Origin: an uncultured Bacteroidales bacterium
GTDB taxonomy: Bacteria; Bacteroidota; Bacteroidia; Bacteroidales; Muribaculaceae
Length of the DNA stretch: 64,000 nucleotides
Assembly (NCBI GenBank): GCA_947573135.1
Contig: CANPDU010000017.1
Span: 1-64,000, forward strand
Direction of reading: 5' to 3'
Shown in pieces: positions 53,178-61,996 of this stretch. Made by a program: the position numbers and the translations under genes. Within the stretch, counting starts at the first letter, position 1, and each line of letters opens with the position of its first letter. Below the pieces are notes generated by a model. The model did not search any database, was not told the DNA's origin, and saw only the letters and a program-made list of their open reading frames with translations.

Positions 53178-54257
53178 ATGTCGCTTCGATCAGTCATAGC
53201 TAAGACAATATTGTTGCCATGCTCCAAAATCTACGGAGCTGTGACCTACATGCGCAACAAATTCTTTGACTGGGGGCTACTCAAGCAGCATGAATTCGAT
53301 GTGCCGGTCGTCGTCGTGGGAAATCTTACTGTCGGAGGCACAGGCAAAACACCTCACGTCGAACACATCGTTGAGGCGATGCGCCACAGCCACCATGTTG
53401 CGGTGCTCAGCCGCGGCTACAAACGTCATACCAAAGGGTTCGTGCTTGCTTCGCAACGCTCTACACCGCGCGACATCGGCGACGAGGCTTTCCAGATTTA
53501 CCATAAGTTCGACGGACAGGTCGTGATGGCCGTATGCGAGGATCGCGTAACGGGCATCAACGAACTGCTGCGCATCGACCCGATGATCAATCTGATTATT
53601 CTCGACGACGCCTATCAGCACCGTTACGTCAAGCCGCGCGTCGCCATACTGATCACCGAATATGGCCGGCCTGTCTATGAAGACAAGCTCCTGCCCTACG
53701 GCCGCCTGCGCGAGTCAATCCGGGGAATGGGACGCGCCGACATCGTGATCACGGCAAAATGCCCCGACTACATCAAGGATCTCGACTATCGACTCGTGAG
53801 CAAGAATCTTGAGCTATTCCCCTACCAGAAGCTTTTCTTCTCGCGCTACGTCTATCAGAATCTTGTTCCGCTCTTTCCCGACGCAGTGCGCTCGGTGCCT
53901 TTCCTCGACTGGATGAGCAAGAACGACACTATTCTGGCAGTTGCCGGCATCGGGAACCCGAGACCGTTCATACGTTATCTCAAGAGCTTTCTGCCGAGAG
54001 TAAAGGTCAACGTTTTTCCCGACCATCACAACTATACCCGCAAGGATATCGAGCTTCTCAAAGAGCGCTACAAGTCGATGAAAGGCGAGACTCGCATAAT
54101 CATTACCACGGAGAAAGACGCCGTCCGTCTGATCTGTAATCCGTATTTCCCCCACGAGCTTAAAGCCGTCACGTTCTATCTGCCGATAAAAGTCGAATTT
54201 ATCAACCGGCCCAACTGCGATGACTTTGCCGATACTCTCAGAAAACTTATACGATAG
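53178..54257 (+). CDS. lpxK: Tetraacyldisaccharide 4'-kinase
   Basis: A 359-aa lipid A kinase that phosphorylates the 4' position of the tetraacyl disaccharide. VVVVGNLTVGGTGKTPHVEH holds the Walker A, LSRGYKRHTKGFVLAS and ILDDAYQHRYVKPRVAILIT carry family motifs including the catalytic Asp. The N-terminus should contact the inner membrane. It shows that the organism makes lipid A of standard type. 33 bases after sppA. Confidence 0.95.
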   Translation: MSLRSVIAKTILLPCSKIYGAVTYMRNKFFDWGLLKQHEFDVPVVVVGNLTVGGTGKTPHVEHIVEAMRHSHHVAVLSRGYKRHTKGFVLASQRSTPRDIGDEAFQIYHKFDGQVVMAVCEDRVTGINELLRIDPMINLIILDDAYQHRYVKPRVAILITEYGRPVYEDKLLPYGRLRESIRGMGRADIVITAKCPDYIKDLDYRLVSKNLELFPYQKLFFSRYVYQNLVPLFPDAVRSVPFLDWMSKNDTILAVAGIGNPRPFIRYLKSFLPRVKVNVFPDHHNYTRKDIELLKERYKSMKGETRIIITTEKDAVRLICNPYFPHELKAVTFYLPIKVEFINRPNCDDFADTLRKLIR

Positions 54258-54344
54258 ACTGCGGCCGGTCTTCCGAAAAAAGAACTCTTGCCGCGTCATC
54301 ATTGTTATTACATAATTAATATATTAACCGAAAATTCATACCCG

Positions 54345-55157
54345 ATGTTAGAAAAAATCAAACAGACTGCCGATTTCTTGCGCTCACGCGTAAGCGACAT
54401 TCCTCAGACTGCAATCATTCTCGGAACAGGTCTCGGCGATCTTGTCGACCACATTTCCGACAAACAGTTCATACCCTACAAAGAGATACCCAACTTCCCT
54501 CTGTCGACAGTCGAAGGCCACAGCGGAAATCTTATCTTCGGATCGCTCGGCGGCAAACTCGTCATGGCGATGCAGGGACGCTTCCATTATTATGAAGGCT
54601 ACGACATGAAACAGGTCACCTTCCCGGTGCGTGTGATGCAGATGCTCGGAGTGAAGACTCTTTTTGTCAGCAATGCGGCCGGCGGCATGAACAAGGAGTT
54701 CCGGGTAGGTGATGTTATGATCATAACAGATCATATCAATCTTTTCCCTGAAAATCCTTTGAGAGGCAAAAACTATAACGAACTCGGCCCGCGTTTCCCG
54801 GCGATGACCGAAGCATATTCCAAAGAGCTCGTCGCTCTCGCCGACTCTATCGGCAATGAAAAGGGGCTGCGTCTGATGCACGGCGTCTATGTCGGCACAC
54901 CCGGTCCGACATTTGAGACTCCGGCCGAATATGAATACTTCCGCGTCATTGGTGGCGATGCTGTCGGCATGTCGACTGTTCCTGAAGTGATCGTAGCCAA
55001 CCACGGCGGCATGCGCGTGTTCGGCATTTCAGTCATCACCGACCTCGGAGGTAAGGACATTACAGAAGTACCTACCCACGAGGAAGTACAGAAGGCGGCC
55101 GTAAAGGCTCAGCCCGTTGTTGTCGAACTCATCAAAGAGATGGTTGCTCGCTCCTGA
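54345..55157 (+). CDS. punA: Purine nucleoside phosphorylase
   Basis: A 270-aa class I (trimeric) PNP that splits purine nucleosides to base and ribose-1-phosphate. IILGTGLGDLVDHI is the phosphate loop, STVEGHSGNLIFGS holds the family His, FVSNAAGGMN lines the active site, and EYFRVIGGDAVGMSTVPEVI contains the purine-binding Glu/Asn region. ATG 54345 (MLEKIKQT) is used; the longer frame has no family sequence. Four bases before thiL. Confidence 0.94.
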   Translation: MLEKIKQTADFLRSRVSDIPQTAIILGTGLGDLVDHISDKQFIPYKEIPNFPLSTVEGHSGNLIFGSLGGKLVMAMQGRFHYYEGYDMKQVTFPVRVMQMLGVKTLFVSNAAGGMNKEFRVGDVMIITDHINLFPENPLRGKNYNELGPRFPAMTEAYSKELVALADSIGNEKGLRLMHGVYVGTPGPTFETPAEYEYFRVIGGDAVGMSTVPEVIVANHGGMRVFGISVITDLGGKDITEVPTHEEVQKAAVKAQPVVVELIKEMVARS

Positions 55158-55161
55158 CGCT

Positions 55162-56190
55162 ATGGCTACTGAAATCTCGACTCTCGGCGAATTCGGTCTC
55201 ATCGAGCGTCTGACAAAAGATCTGCCGCGCCATAACGACTCTACCCTAAAGGGCGTCGGCGATGATGCGGCCGTGCTCTCGTTTCCGGCGACAAAAGTTC
55301 TGGTCACTACCGATCTGCTGCTTGAAAATGTGCATTTCGACCTGACTTATGTACCCCTGAAACACCTCGGTTACAAATCAGCGGTAGTTAATTTCTCCGA
55401 TATATATGCCATGAACGGCACTCCGCGCCAGATCACTGTGTCACTCGGGGTGTCAAAGCGTTTCACAGTCGAGCATATCGAAGAACTATACTCCGGCATC
55501 AGACTTGCGTGTGAAATTTACGGCGTCGACCTTGTCGGCGGCGACACATCGGCGTCCAATCAGGGTCTCGTCATATCGATAACATGTATTGGCGATGCTC
55601 CTGACGATAAGGTAGTCTATCGCAGCGGAGCGCACGACACCGATCTCATCTGTGTCAGCGGCGATCTCGGTGCGGCATATATGGGACTCCAGCTGCTTGA
55701 GCGCGAAAAGATCGCCTCGGCCGGACAAAAGGACTTCCAGCCCGAATTCGGAGGTAAGGAATATATAATCGAACGCCAGCTCAAGCCCGAGGCGCGTAAG
55801 GACATAATCGCCGAACTTGCTGAAGCCGGCATAAAACCGACATCGATGATGGACGTCAGCGACGGTCTCTCTTCGGAACTTCTTCATATCTGTAAAGCAA
55901 GCGACTGCGGTTGCCGCGTCTATGAAGACCGCATTCCGATCGACTACCAGACGGCAATGATGGCCGAAGAACTCAACATGAACCTCGTGACCGCAGCGCT
56001 CAATGGCGGCGAGGACTATGAACTGCTCTTCACTGTGCCGCTCACCGATCATGAGAAGATCCAGAAAGTTCCGGGCGTCAGAGTCATTGGCTATATAACA
56101 AAACCCGATCTCGGATGCGCGCTCATAACGCGCGACGACACTGAAATCCCGCTCCGCGCCCAGGGCTGGAACCCGCTCGCAGAACAGTAA
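55162..56190 (+). CDS. thiL: Thiamine-monophosphate kinase
   Basis: A 342-aa ATP-dependent kinase that makes thiamine diphosphate. Motifs: LKGVGDDAAVLSFPATK, VTTDLLLENVHFDLTY, VNFSDIYAMNGTPRQI, VGGDTSASNQGLVISI, MMDVSDGLSSELLHI and NGGEDYELLFTVPL. ATG 55162 (MATEIST) lies just after the punA stop; starting at the earlier in-frame Met would overlap punA by 41 bases. Last gene of its operon. Confidence 0.95.
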   Translation: MATEISTLGEFGLIERLTKDLPRHNDSTLKGVGDDAAVLSFPATKVLVTTDLLLENVHFDLTYVPLKHLGYKSAVVNFSDIYAMNGTPRQITVSLGVSKRFTVEHIEELYSGIRLACEIYGVDLVGGDTSASNQGLVISITCIGDAPDDKVVYRSGAHDTDLICVSGDLGAAYMGLQLLEREKIASAGQKDFQPEFGGKEYIIERQLKPEARKDIIAELAEAGIKPTSMMDVSDGLSSELLHICKASDCGCRVYEDRIPIDYQTAMMAEELNMNLVTAALNGGEDYELLFTVPLTDHEKIQKVPGVRVIGYITKPDLGCALITRDDTEIPLRAQGWNPLAEQ

Positions 56191-56212
56191 AGAAATAGCT
56201 TCGAAAACATTG

Positions 56213-56245
56213 AGAGCGCACCGTGCGGTGCGCTCTTTTTCTTTT
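56213..56245 (+). terminator. Terminator after thiL
   Basis: GAGCGCACC-GTGC-GGTGCGCTC followed by a long T-rich run; a textbook intrinsic terminator. Confidence 0.95.
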
Positions 56246-56395
56246 TCATAATCAATTAAATATAATAGGTTTATCTGTTAGATATCATCGATCCGCCATT
56301 CGATATTCCTCTATTAATCAGCACAATGCGCCCATTGCCCTATTTTATTAATAATTTATTAACATAATTATAATGCGTAAATAGAAAAAGGTTAC

Positions 56396-56403
56396 TATAT
56401 TTG
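56396..56403 (+). promoter_or_regulatory. -7 element of the DUF4623-like gene
   Basis: TATATTTG, 51 bases before ATG 56455, in an AT-rich gap. There is no convincing -33. Confidence 0.5.
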
Positions 56404-56454
56404 CAGAAGTTAACTATTAAACCATTTATTAACATTAAAAACTATTATTAATCC

Positions 56455-58671
56455 ATGAAGAAAACTTTACGCACTCTGGCTCTCGCAGCCTTAGCTCTGC
56501 CATTAGTCGCTTCAGCCCAGTTCAATCTTGAAGAAGTTTGGGTCAATGGTGTTAAAGACGGTGTAGCAAATCCGATTCCCGGTCTTGACGGCGGATGGGG
56601 AAAACCCACTGCGTCAAACCCCGGAACAGCAACCGTTTCTCGTTTCGGTGTCGGTAAAGACGGCAAAATCTACACTACAAGCCACAAAGACAATGCTATT
56701 GTTACCTGGGACGGCAAAAACTTAGCTCAATTTGCAAAACTATCACCTGTAACGGTTACATCCTGGGGCGAGAACAATGCTGTAACACCTGCAGATGCAA
56801 AATGGAACGGCACTGCCATCACAACTGATGACGCAGGAAACATCATTTTCAACTACTGTTTTATCAATCCCACGCTTTCTGTTAAAGAATGGGGCGTTGC
56901 AACTCCCAATGGCACCGTTACTGATATTTCCCTTTCAACGCCGATCGAATCATTCGGTCTGAAAGGTCGTCTTGATATCATAGGCCACATCGTAGGTGAT
57001 GTCACCAGCGAAAAAGGCGGTATAGGCTATGCTACTACCGTTGGCAGTGGTGTTGTGATTATGTACCACTTCAAAGGCGACGGTTCAAAAGTAACTTCGC
57101 TTACAGCTAAAGCATCTCCCGATTTTGCAGATAAGCTTGGCGGTATGAATGGTCTATCTGTTGCGTCTCCCAAATTTGCTACTATTGATGAGATTTTAGC
57201 ATCTGACGCACCTGAAATGGAATTCTATGCTCCATACGGCACTGATAACCCCAACAGCGAAATAAGCACAGCTCTTGGCCTAGTGACAAATTTTGACAAA
57301 GGCGTGATGAGTGAACTGAAAGGCCTCGGCAACCGCCGTTATTACGGATCTGCTGTATTCAATCATGACGGAAAACAATATATTGTACGCAACTATGTTA
57401 CACCCGAATTTCAAGCTACCGCACCCGAAACTTACGACACGTGGAAAGGAGTGATGACAATTGGTGTGTTTGAAATGGAAACCGGTAAGTGTGTAGCTTC
57501 TTGGATGGGTTCTGATTATGCTAATCCTTATGGTATGGGTACAATATCAGTTGAACAGGTCAAGGAAAACATTTTCAACATTTATACTTTTGCTGCTACC
57601 GGTAGTAAAGATGATGAGACTCCGACTGTCCCCGGCGTATACGCTGCAATGCTGAAACTGACTATTGGTACTCCCGAAGTTGAGCCCAACGGAACAAAAG
57701 AGCATCCCTACGAAATCGCAACTGCTGACGACCTCTGCAACATGTGGTCTCTCATGAAATCTGGTGCTCAGACTTACTTTATTCAGACAGCTGACATCGA
57801 CATGACAGGCGTTGAAGAATATGTAGCTCCCAACGGTCACAGTGGTGCTTTTGACTGCGGTATCTACTATGACGGTCAGAATCATGTAATCAAGAACTTC
57901 GCTCCCAAAGACCGCATCGCAGGTGTTGGCGACAAGGCATATTATTGCACATCTGTCTTCGGTGTTTGCACAGGTACAATCAAAAACCTCGGCATCGTTA
58001 ACGCGAACATTACTGCTACGAAATTTGAAGCCGGCATCCTCGCAGCTTTCTTAGGCGGCACATGGTGTCCCGCAGTTACTAACGGTTCTGCTCTTGAGAA
58101 TGTATTCGTAACAGGTACAATCACCCATACTCACGAAAATGACGGCACAGACAAGAAGCCTGTCGGTGGAGTCTTCGGTCAGGCAACCGCTAACGTAACA
58201 CTCACCAACTGCTACGCTCAGGTTGAAGTTAAGGGTAAATACGACGTAGGCGGAATTTGCGCTACAAACGGCGCAACCCTGACGCTCAACAACACTTATG
58301 TATCTGGTTCAGCTACCGGTGGCGAAGCCAACAACCTCGTTGCCAACGGTGGCACAGTTGTTGCTAACAACGCTGTTGCATTCGGTGAAGGTGCAGTTCG
58401 TGATGGCGTAACTCTCTACGCTGCCGGTTCTGCTGACGGCATCAAGGCTGTTCAGGCTTGGGATGCATTCAACCAGGGCAAACTCTTCAACGGTCTCCCC
58501 GCTCTCAACTGGCAGAATGTAACATCGGGCATCTTCGACATCGCTGTTGACGAAGAAAACGCTCCCGCTGTTTACTACAACCTCCAGGGCGTTGAAGTCG
58601 CTAACCCCGACAACGGTATCTATATCGTTCGCCGCGGCAACAAGGTGACTAAAGAAATCATCCGCAAATAA
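56455..58671 (+). CDS. Secreted DUF4623-like protein with type IX-type C-terminus
   Basis: A 738-aa surface or secreted protein. Signal peptide 1-21 (PLVASAQ); residues about 22-400 are a beta-rich region like the DUF4623 family (WDGKNLAQFAKL, YGSAVFNHDGKQYIVRNYVT); residues about 410-690 resemble GLUG-type repeats (EHPYEIATADDLCNMWSLMK, GAFDCGIYYDGQNHVIKNF, VGGVFGQATANVTLTNCYAQ), seen in surface proteins. The last 45 residues are the sorting tail (VYYNLQGVEVANPDNGIYIV). The 3' 120 bases and the terminator are almost identical to those of the next gene. Function unknown. Confidence 0.85.
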   Translation: MKKTLRTLALAALALPLVASAQFNLEEVWVNGVKDGVANPIPGLDGGWGKPTASNPGTATVSRFGVGKDGKIYTTSHKDNAIVTWDGKNLAQFAKLSPVTVTSWGENNAVTPADAKWNGTAITTDDAGNIIFNYCFINPTLSVKEWGVATPNGTVTDISLSTPIESFGLKGRLDIIGHIVGDVTSEKGGIGYATTVGSGVVIMYHFKGDGSKVTSLTAKASPDFADKLGGMNGLSVASPKFATIDEILASDAPEMEFYAPYGTDNPNSEISTALGLVTNFDKGVMSELKGLGNRRYYGSAVFNHDGKQYIVRNYVTPEFQATAPETYDTWKGVMTIGVFEMETGKCVASWMGSDYANPYGMGTISVEQVKENIFNIYTFAATGSKDDETPTVPGVYAAMLKLTIGTPEVEPNGTKEHPYEIATADDLCNMWSLMKSGAQTYFIQTADIDMTGVEEYVAPNGHSGAFDCGIYYDGQNHVIKNFAPKDRIAGVGDKAYYCTSVFGVCTGTIKNLGIVNANITATKFEAGILAAFLGGTWCPAVTNGSALENVFVTGTITHTHENDGTDKKPVGGVFGQATANVTLTNCYAQVEVKGKYDVGGICATNGATLTLNNTYVSGSATGGEANNLVANGGTVVANNAVAFGEGAVRDGVTLYAAGSADGIKAVQAWDAFNQGKLFNGLPALNWQNVTSGIFDIAVDEENAPAVYYNLQGVEVANPDNGIYIVRRGNKVTKEIIRK

Positions 58672-58731
58672 TTCAGATCCGTCTGAACTTTAATAACACA
58701 GCAGGGCGACCCTCACCGGGCCGCCCTGCTT
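58546..58731 (+). repeat. Shared sorting-tail and terminator module, copy 1
   Basis: 186 bases that match 61704-61889 without gaps and with about 7 differences. It covers the last 41 codons, the stop, the 3' untranslated bases and the terminator hairpin. Confidence 0.93.
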
Positions 58732-58738
58732 TCTTATA
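58700..58738 (+). terminator. Terminator after the DUF4623-like gene
   Basis: AGCAGGGCG pairs with CGCCCTGCT, with further inner pairs, then TTTCTTAT. Confidence 0.88.
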
Positions 58739-58792
58739 GGCGCTTCACTCTTTAATTAAAATATATTAAAGAATGTTATAAAAATACAGCCA

Positions 58793-58824
58793 TTTCTGTA
58801 CTTTCGGGCAAATATGTATCTTTG
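58793..58824 (+). promoter_or_regulatory. Promoter of the 992-aa secreted-protein gene
   Basis: TTTC (58793-58796), 20 bases, TATCTTTG (58817-58824), 26 bases before ATG 58851. Confidence 0.65.
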
Positions 58825-58850
58825 TGATTATTAACCTAAAATTATTGATT

Positions 58851-61829
58851 ATGAGACGACTGTTACTCTTATCGCTTTTCATCCTGTCTGTGCTGAGTTT
58901 TCGGGTCACCGCCCTGACAGTTCCGCAGCGACAGATCACAAACGTAACTCCTGACGGACCGAAAACTGATCTGCTGTCAGACAACGGGCTTCAGATATGC
59001 GACGCTGGGCTGATGAGCCTTAACGACGGCCCAGTAAAAGCGCCCTCACGCTCAGCCGACGAATGGATACCTTTCGGCACTGCTTTTTTCAACGAACCGT
59101 TTAACAACTATTTCGGTTCAGAATATACGCCCGATTCTCCTGTACAGGTATATTTTAGGGCTGTTTCTGATGTCGTTTGGGAATTGAAGCTATGCAATTT
59201 CCTTAACTCTGATATAATAATAAACTCAAACCTCCGTCTGGGACAAATGGAGATAACCCGCCAACAGACCGGTATATCCAGTCCGTATGCCGGCGACGGT
59301 AATTATGACAATTACACCATTTTTGCACAGCCGTTCAACGCAAACCCGTTCTGCGGTACGATCGAACTGCCGATATGGCTTCTCGTTGCACCAAATTCGG
59401 GCTGGGATCTTCGGTCCGAAGGATACACAATGACAATAACCTTAGACGGTCAATGGCAGAACTTCGGGTCTGCCACTCCTAACGAAACTTTCATCCGGTC
59501 AATCAGGACCCTTGCTCCGGCGTTGCCGATCGAAAGCAAGGCTCATGTTGTCGATTATATGAAACTGAATGACAATCTGTGGTTGTTCATGATCCGGGGC
59601 CTTGCCGGAGTCGACCTGCCGATTGTATCTTATATTGACAAACGCGTATCAGTCGCTGTCAATACGGATCTCGGAGTCGAAAGCGATTACTCAGGATACG
59701 GTGATCCCTACTATAAAAACTGGCACATTTTCTCATATTTTGCAGGCACACCGCGCGACGGCAATATGTGGTTTCCGTATTATCTTTCGGTCTCTCCCGG
59801 CACCGGCTATGATATCAGAGATGCCGATATCTTAATGAGTTTCGTTTCTGATCTCATATCTGTATTTGAGGTCATTGACGGGGACTGTTTCGCTGATGCT
59901 GACGACAGCACTGTCAAAATCAGGGTTAAACGCAGCGACAATGTCGTATCGGCAAAAATCGAGTTTTATTATCTGACTTATGATGCTAATACCGGTAGTT
60001 CAGTCTCGGAAACCCTAATTGATGATATTATACCTATATCCGGCGACAACACCATCGAACTGCCCCTGTCAAAAGGCAGAGGCGTCTATATGGCAAGAGT
60101 GTTCGGATATGACGGCACGGGTGCTTTCGGCACACAGAAAACAATAATTGTCTATGCTGATCCATCTGACGGCCACAGTTGGGAGAACATCGGCAAAGGC
60201 TTGTTCAGACCGACACTGCTCGCATACTGCTGGCCCGACTCACGCGCTCCGTGGCTCGAGGTTGAGATAGAAAAAGCCTCCGGTGCAAATCTTTACCGCA
60301 TGATCAATCCCTACCGTCAGCCGGAAGTTGCCGAAAAACTTAAAGAGAATTATTCTCTTGTTGAAAACAAAGATACTTACATTTATTTCGGCGAAGACAA
60401 CGATTACTCTAAACTCCAAAACATCGGACTTATAAACAACAGCGGTCGAATTCCATACGATATTGTTACTCTGTCTTCTGATCAAAACGCCAACGAAGGC
60501 ATCTATAATTTGAATATCGGCGAAGTAACTCTGCCGGGCATCAAGAACTACAGCATTGTGCTCACTTCGGCAAATACCGCAATGGCTTCGCCCCATGTCA
60601 AAGACGTGATATATTGTGTCATCCCTGCCGAAAAGGCAACTGAATTCTCTTATGGACTTGACAGCAAGGCTTGGATTGACTCAAAAGCCGTTCCGTCAGT
60701 TCATGCCAATCCCGACGCTTCAGGCAACATCAGGTTCGACAACAGCCAGTGCAACGGCACAATCCATCTGATTGCAATCGCCACTCTCGACGACAATCAG
60801 ACTCCGCAATGTTACATTCACTCACTGTTAAGCGAAGGCAACGGATGGATTAACGTCGGAACTTTTGACACGACTCCGTTTGCATCACTGTTCTTCCCTG
60901 ACGTGACCGGACATGATTACGCCTCTGAGGTCTGTATCAATCCGTTCGACCGCAATATTGTAAGGCTCACAAATCCCTTTAAATTCATGGATGGATATGA
61001 AGATCAGGATCTGTTCACTGATTTCAGTTCCGACAAACATGTCTACCTTTCCAATTCACCGGCCGGATATGTCTATTCGTCAGACGCATCAGGAAAAGTC
61101 GAAAATATCGGATCTGTAACAGGTATTGCCCACAGGTACTCAGATAACGAATTCGCTCCGGATGTCACTCAGGCAGAAATATGGAATTATGTATGCTATT
61201 ATTTCCAATGCGAAACCAACGCGTTGTATCGCAGCGGCTATACCGACAAACGCATAGAAGAAACCATTCAGCGCGGAAATTCTGTTCCGGTGCGCGTCGG
61301 GTCTCTGCTTGTCTTTCCTGCGTATCGCTCCTCTCTGTACTCTTTGAGATATGGAAATATACCGTTGGGAAGCTACTTTATCTATGCGCCGGCCGACTCT
61401 GACCGAGATTTCTCTATTAGCGGGCTTAGCTCTGACAATAAGAGCTTTACCGTAGGGGCAGACATTAGTTCAGTAAAACTTGTCATTTCAAAAGCAGAAG
61501 AGTTCCATCCTGACATCTACGAAATTCTGTTCGGCGATATCGAGACTGTCGGACTGCCTGTTTCAGACGGACGCACAGAAAGCATCGACGGTCTTGAAGA
61601 AGGGAGCTACAGCTATACTGCCATAGCATATGATGCGGACGGAAATGTAGCTAACGCTGTAACAGGCACCGTCGATTTCTCATCGGGTATATCCGACATT
61701 ATTGTTGACGAAGAAAACGCTCCCGCTGTTTACTACAATCTCCAGGGCGTTCAGGTTGCCAACCCCGACAACGGTATCTATATCGTTCGCCGCGGCAACA
61801 AGGTAACTAAAGAAATCATCCGCAAATAA
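58851..61829 (+). CDS. Large secreted protein with type IX-type C-terminus
   Basis: A 992-aa protein. Signal peptide 1-22 (LLLSLFILSVLSFRVTA); no catalytic domain recognised. It is beta-rich with repeated Asp/Tyr/Gly/Ser segments and a fibronectin-like stretch before the end (SIDGLEEGSYSYTAIAYDAD). It ends with the same tail as the preceding protein (VYYNLQGVQVANPDNGIYIV). ATG 58851 is used; the longer frame starts with GTG on the -7 box. It probably functions on the cell surface; the role is unknown. Confidence 0.82.
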   Translation: MRRLLLLSLFILSVLSFRVTALTVPQRQITNVTPDGPKTDLLSDNGLQICDAGLMSLNDGPVKAPSRSADEWIPFGTAFFNEPFNNYFGSEYTPDSPVQVYFRAVSDVVWELKLCNFLNSDIIINSNLRLGQMEITRQQTGISSPYAGDGNYDNYTIFAQPFNANPFCGTIELPIWLLVAPNSGWDLRSEGYTMTITLDGQWQNFGSATPNETFIRSIRTLAPALPIESKAHVVDYMKLNDNLWLFMIRGLAGVDLPIVSYIDKRVSVAVNTDLGVESDYSGYGDPYYKNWHIFSYFAGTPRDGNMWFPYYLSVSPGTGYDIRDADILMSFVSDLISVFEVIDGDCFADADDSTVKIRVKRSDNVVSAKIEFYYLTYDANTGSSVSETLIDDIIPISGDNTIELPLSKGRGVYMARVFGYDGTGAFGTQKTIIVYADPSDGHSWENIGKGLFRPTLLAYCWPDSRAPWLEVEIEKASGANLYRMINPYRQPEVAEKLKENYSLVENKDTYIYFGEDNDYSKLQNIGLINNSGRIPYDIVTLSSDQNANEGIYNLNIGEVTLPGIKNYSIVLTSANTAMASPHVKDVIYCVIPAEKATEFSYGLDSKAWIDSKAVPSVHANPDASGNIRFDNSQCNGTIHLIAIATLDDNQTPQCYIHSLLSEGNGWINVGTFDTTPFASLFFPDVTGHDYASEVCINPFDRNIVRLTNPFKFMDGYEDQDLFTDFSSDKHVYLSNSPAGYVYSSDASGKVENIGSVTGIAHRYSDNEFAPDVTQAEIWNYVCYYFQCETNALYRSGYTDKRIEETIQRGNSVPVRVGSLLVFPAYRSSLYSLRYGNIPLGSYFIYAPADSDRDFSISGLSSDNKSFTVGADISSVKLVISKAEEFHPDIYEILFGDIETVGLPVSDGRTESIDGLEEGSYSYTAIAYDADGNVANAVTGTVDFSSGISDIIVDEENAPAVYYNLQGVQVANPDNGIYIVRRGNKVTKEIIRK

Positions 61830-61889
61830 TTCAGATCCGTCTGAACTTTAATAACACAGCAGGGCGCCCCTCACCGGGCCGCCCTGCTT
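61704..61889 (+). repeat. Shared sorting-tail and terminator module, copy 2
   Basis: Partner of 58546-58731. The upstream parts of the two genes are not alike, so identity is limited to this module. Confidence 0.93.
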
Positions 61890-61897
61890 GTTTTTAT
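61858..61897 (+). terminator. Terminator after the 992-aa gene
   Basis: AGCAGGGCG pairs with CGCCCTGCT and runs into TTGTTTTTAT; one base differs from the copy at 58700. Confidence 0.88.
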
Positions 61898-61932
61898 ATA
61901 AAGATTAATTCTTTGGAGCTTGTTGAACTTTA

Positions 61933-61964
61933 TTTGTGTGTTAAACATTTAATTCGTACTTTTG
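61933..61964 (+). promoter_or_regulatory. Promoter of the nusB operon
   Basis: TTTG (61933-61936), 20 bases, TACTTTTG (61957-61964): a full Bacteroidetes promoter, 32 bases before ATG 61997. Confidence 0.8.
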
Positions 61965-61996
61965 CAGCGTAAAATTATCGCACATTTAGAGATATT

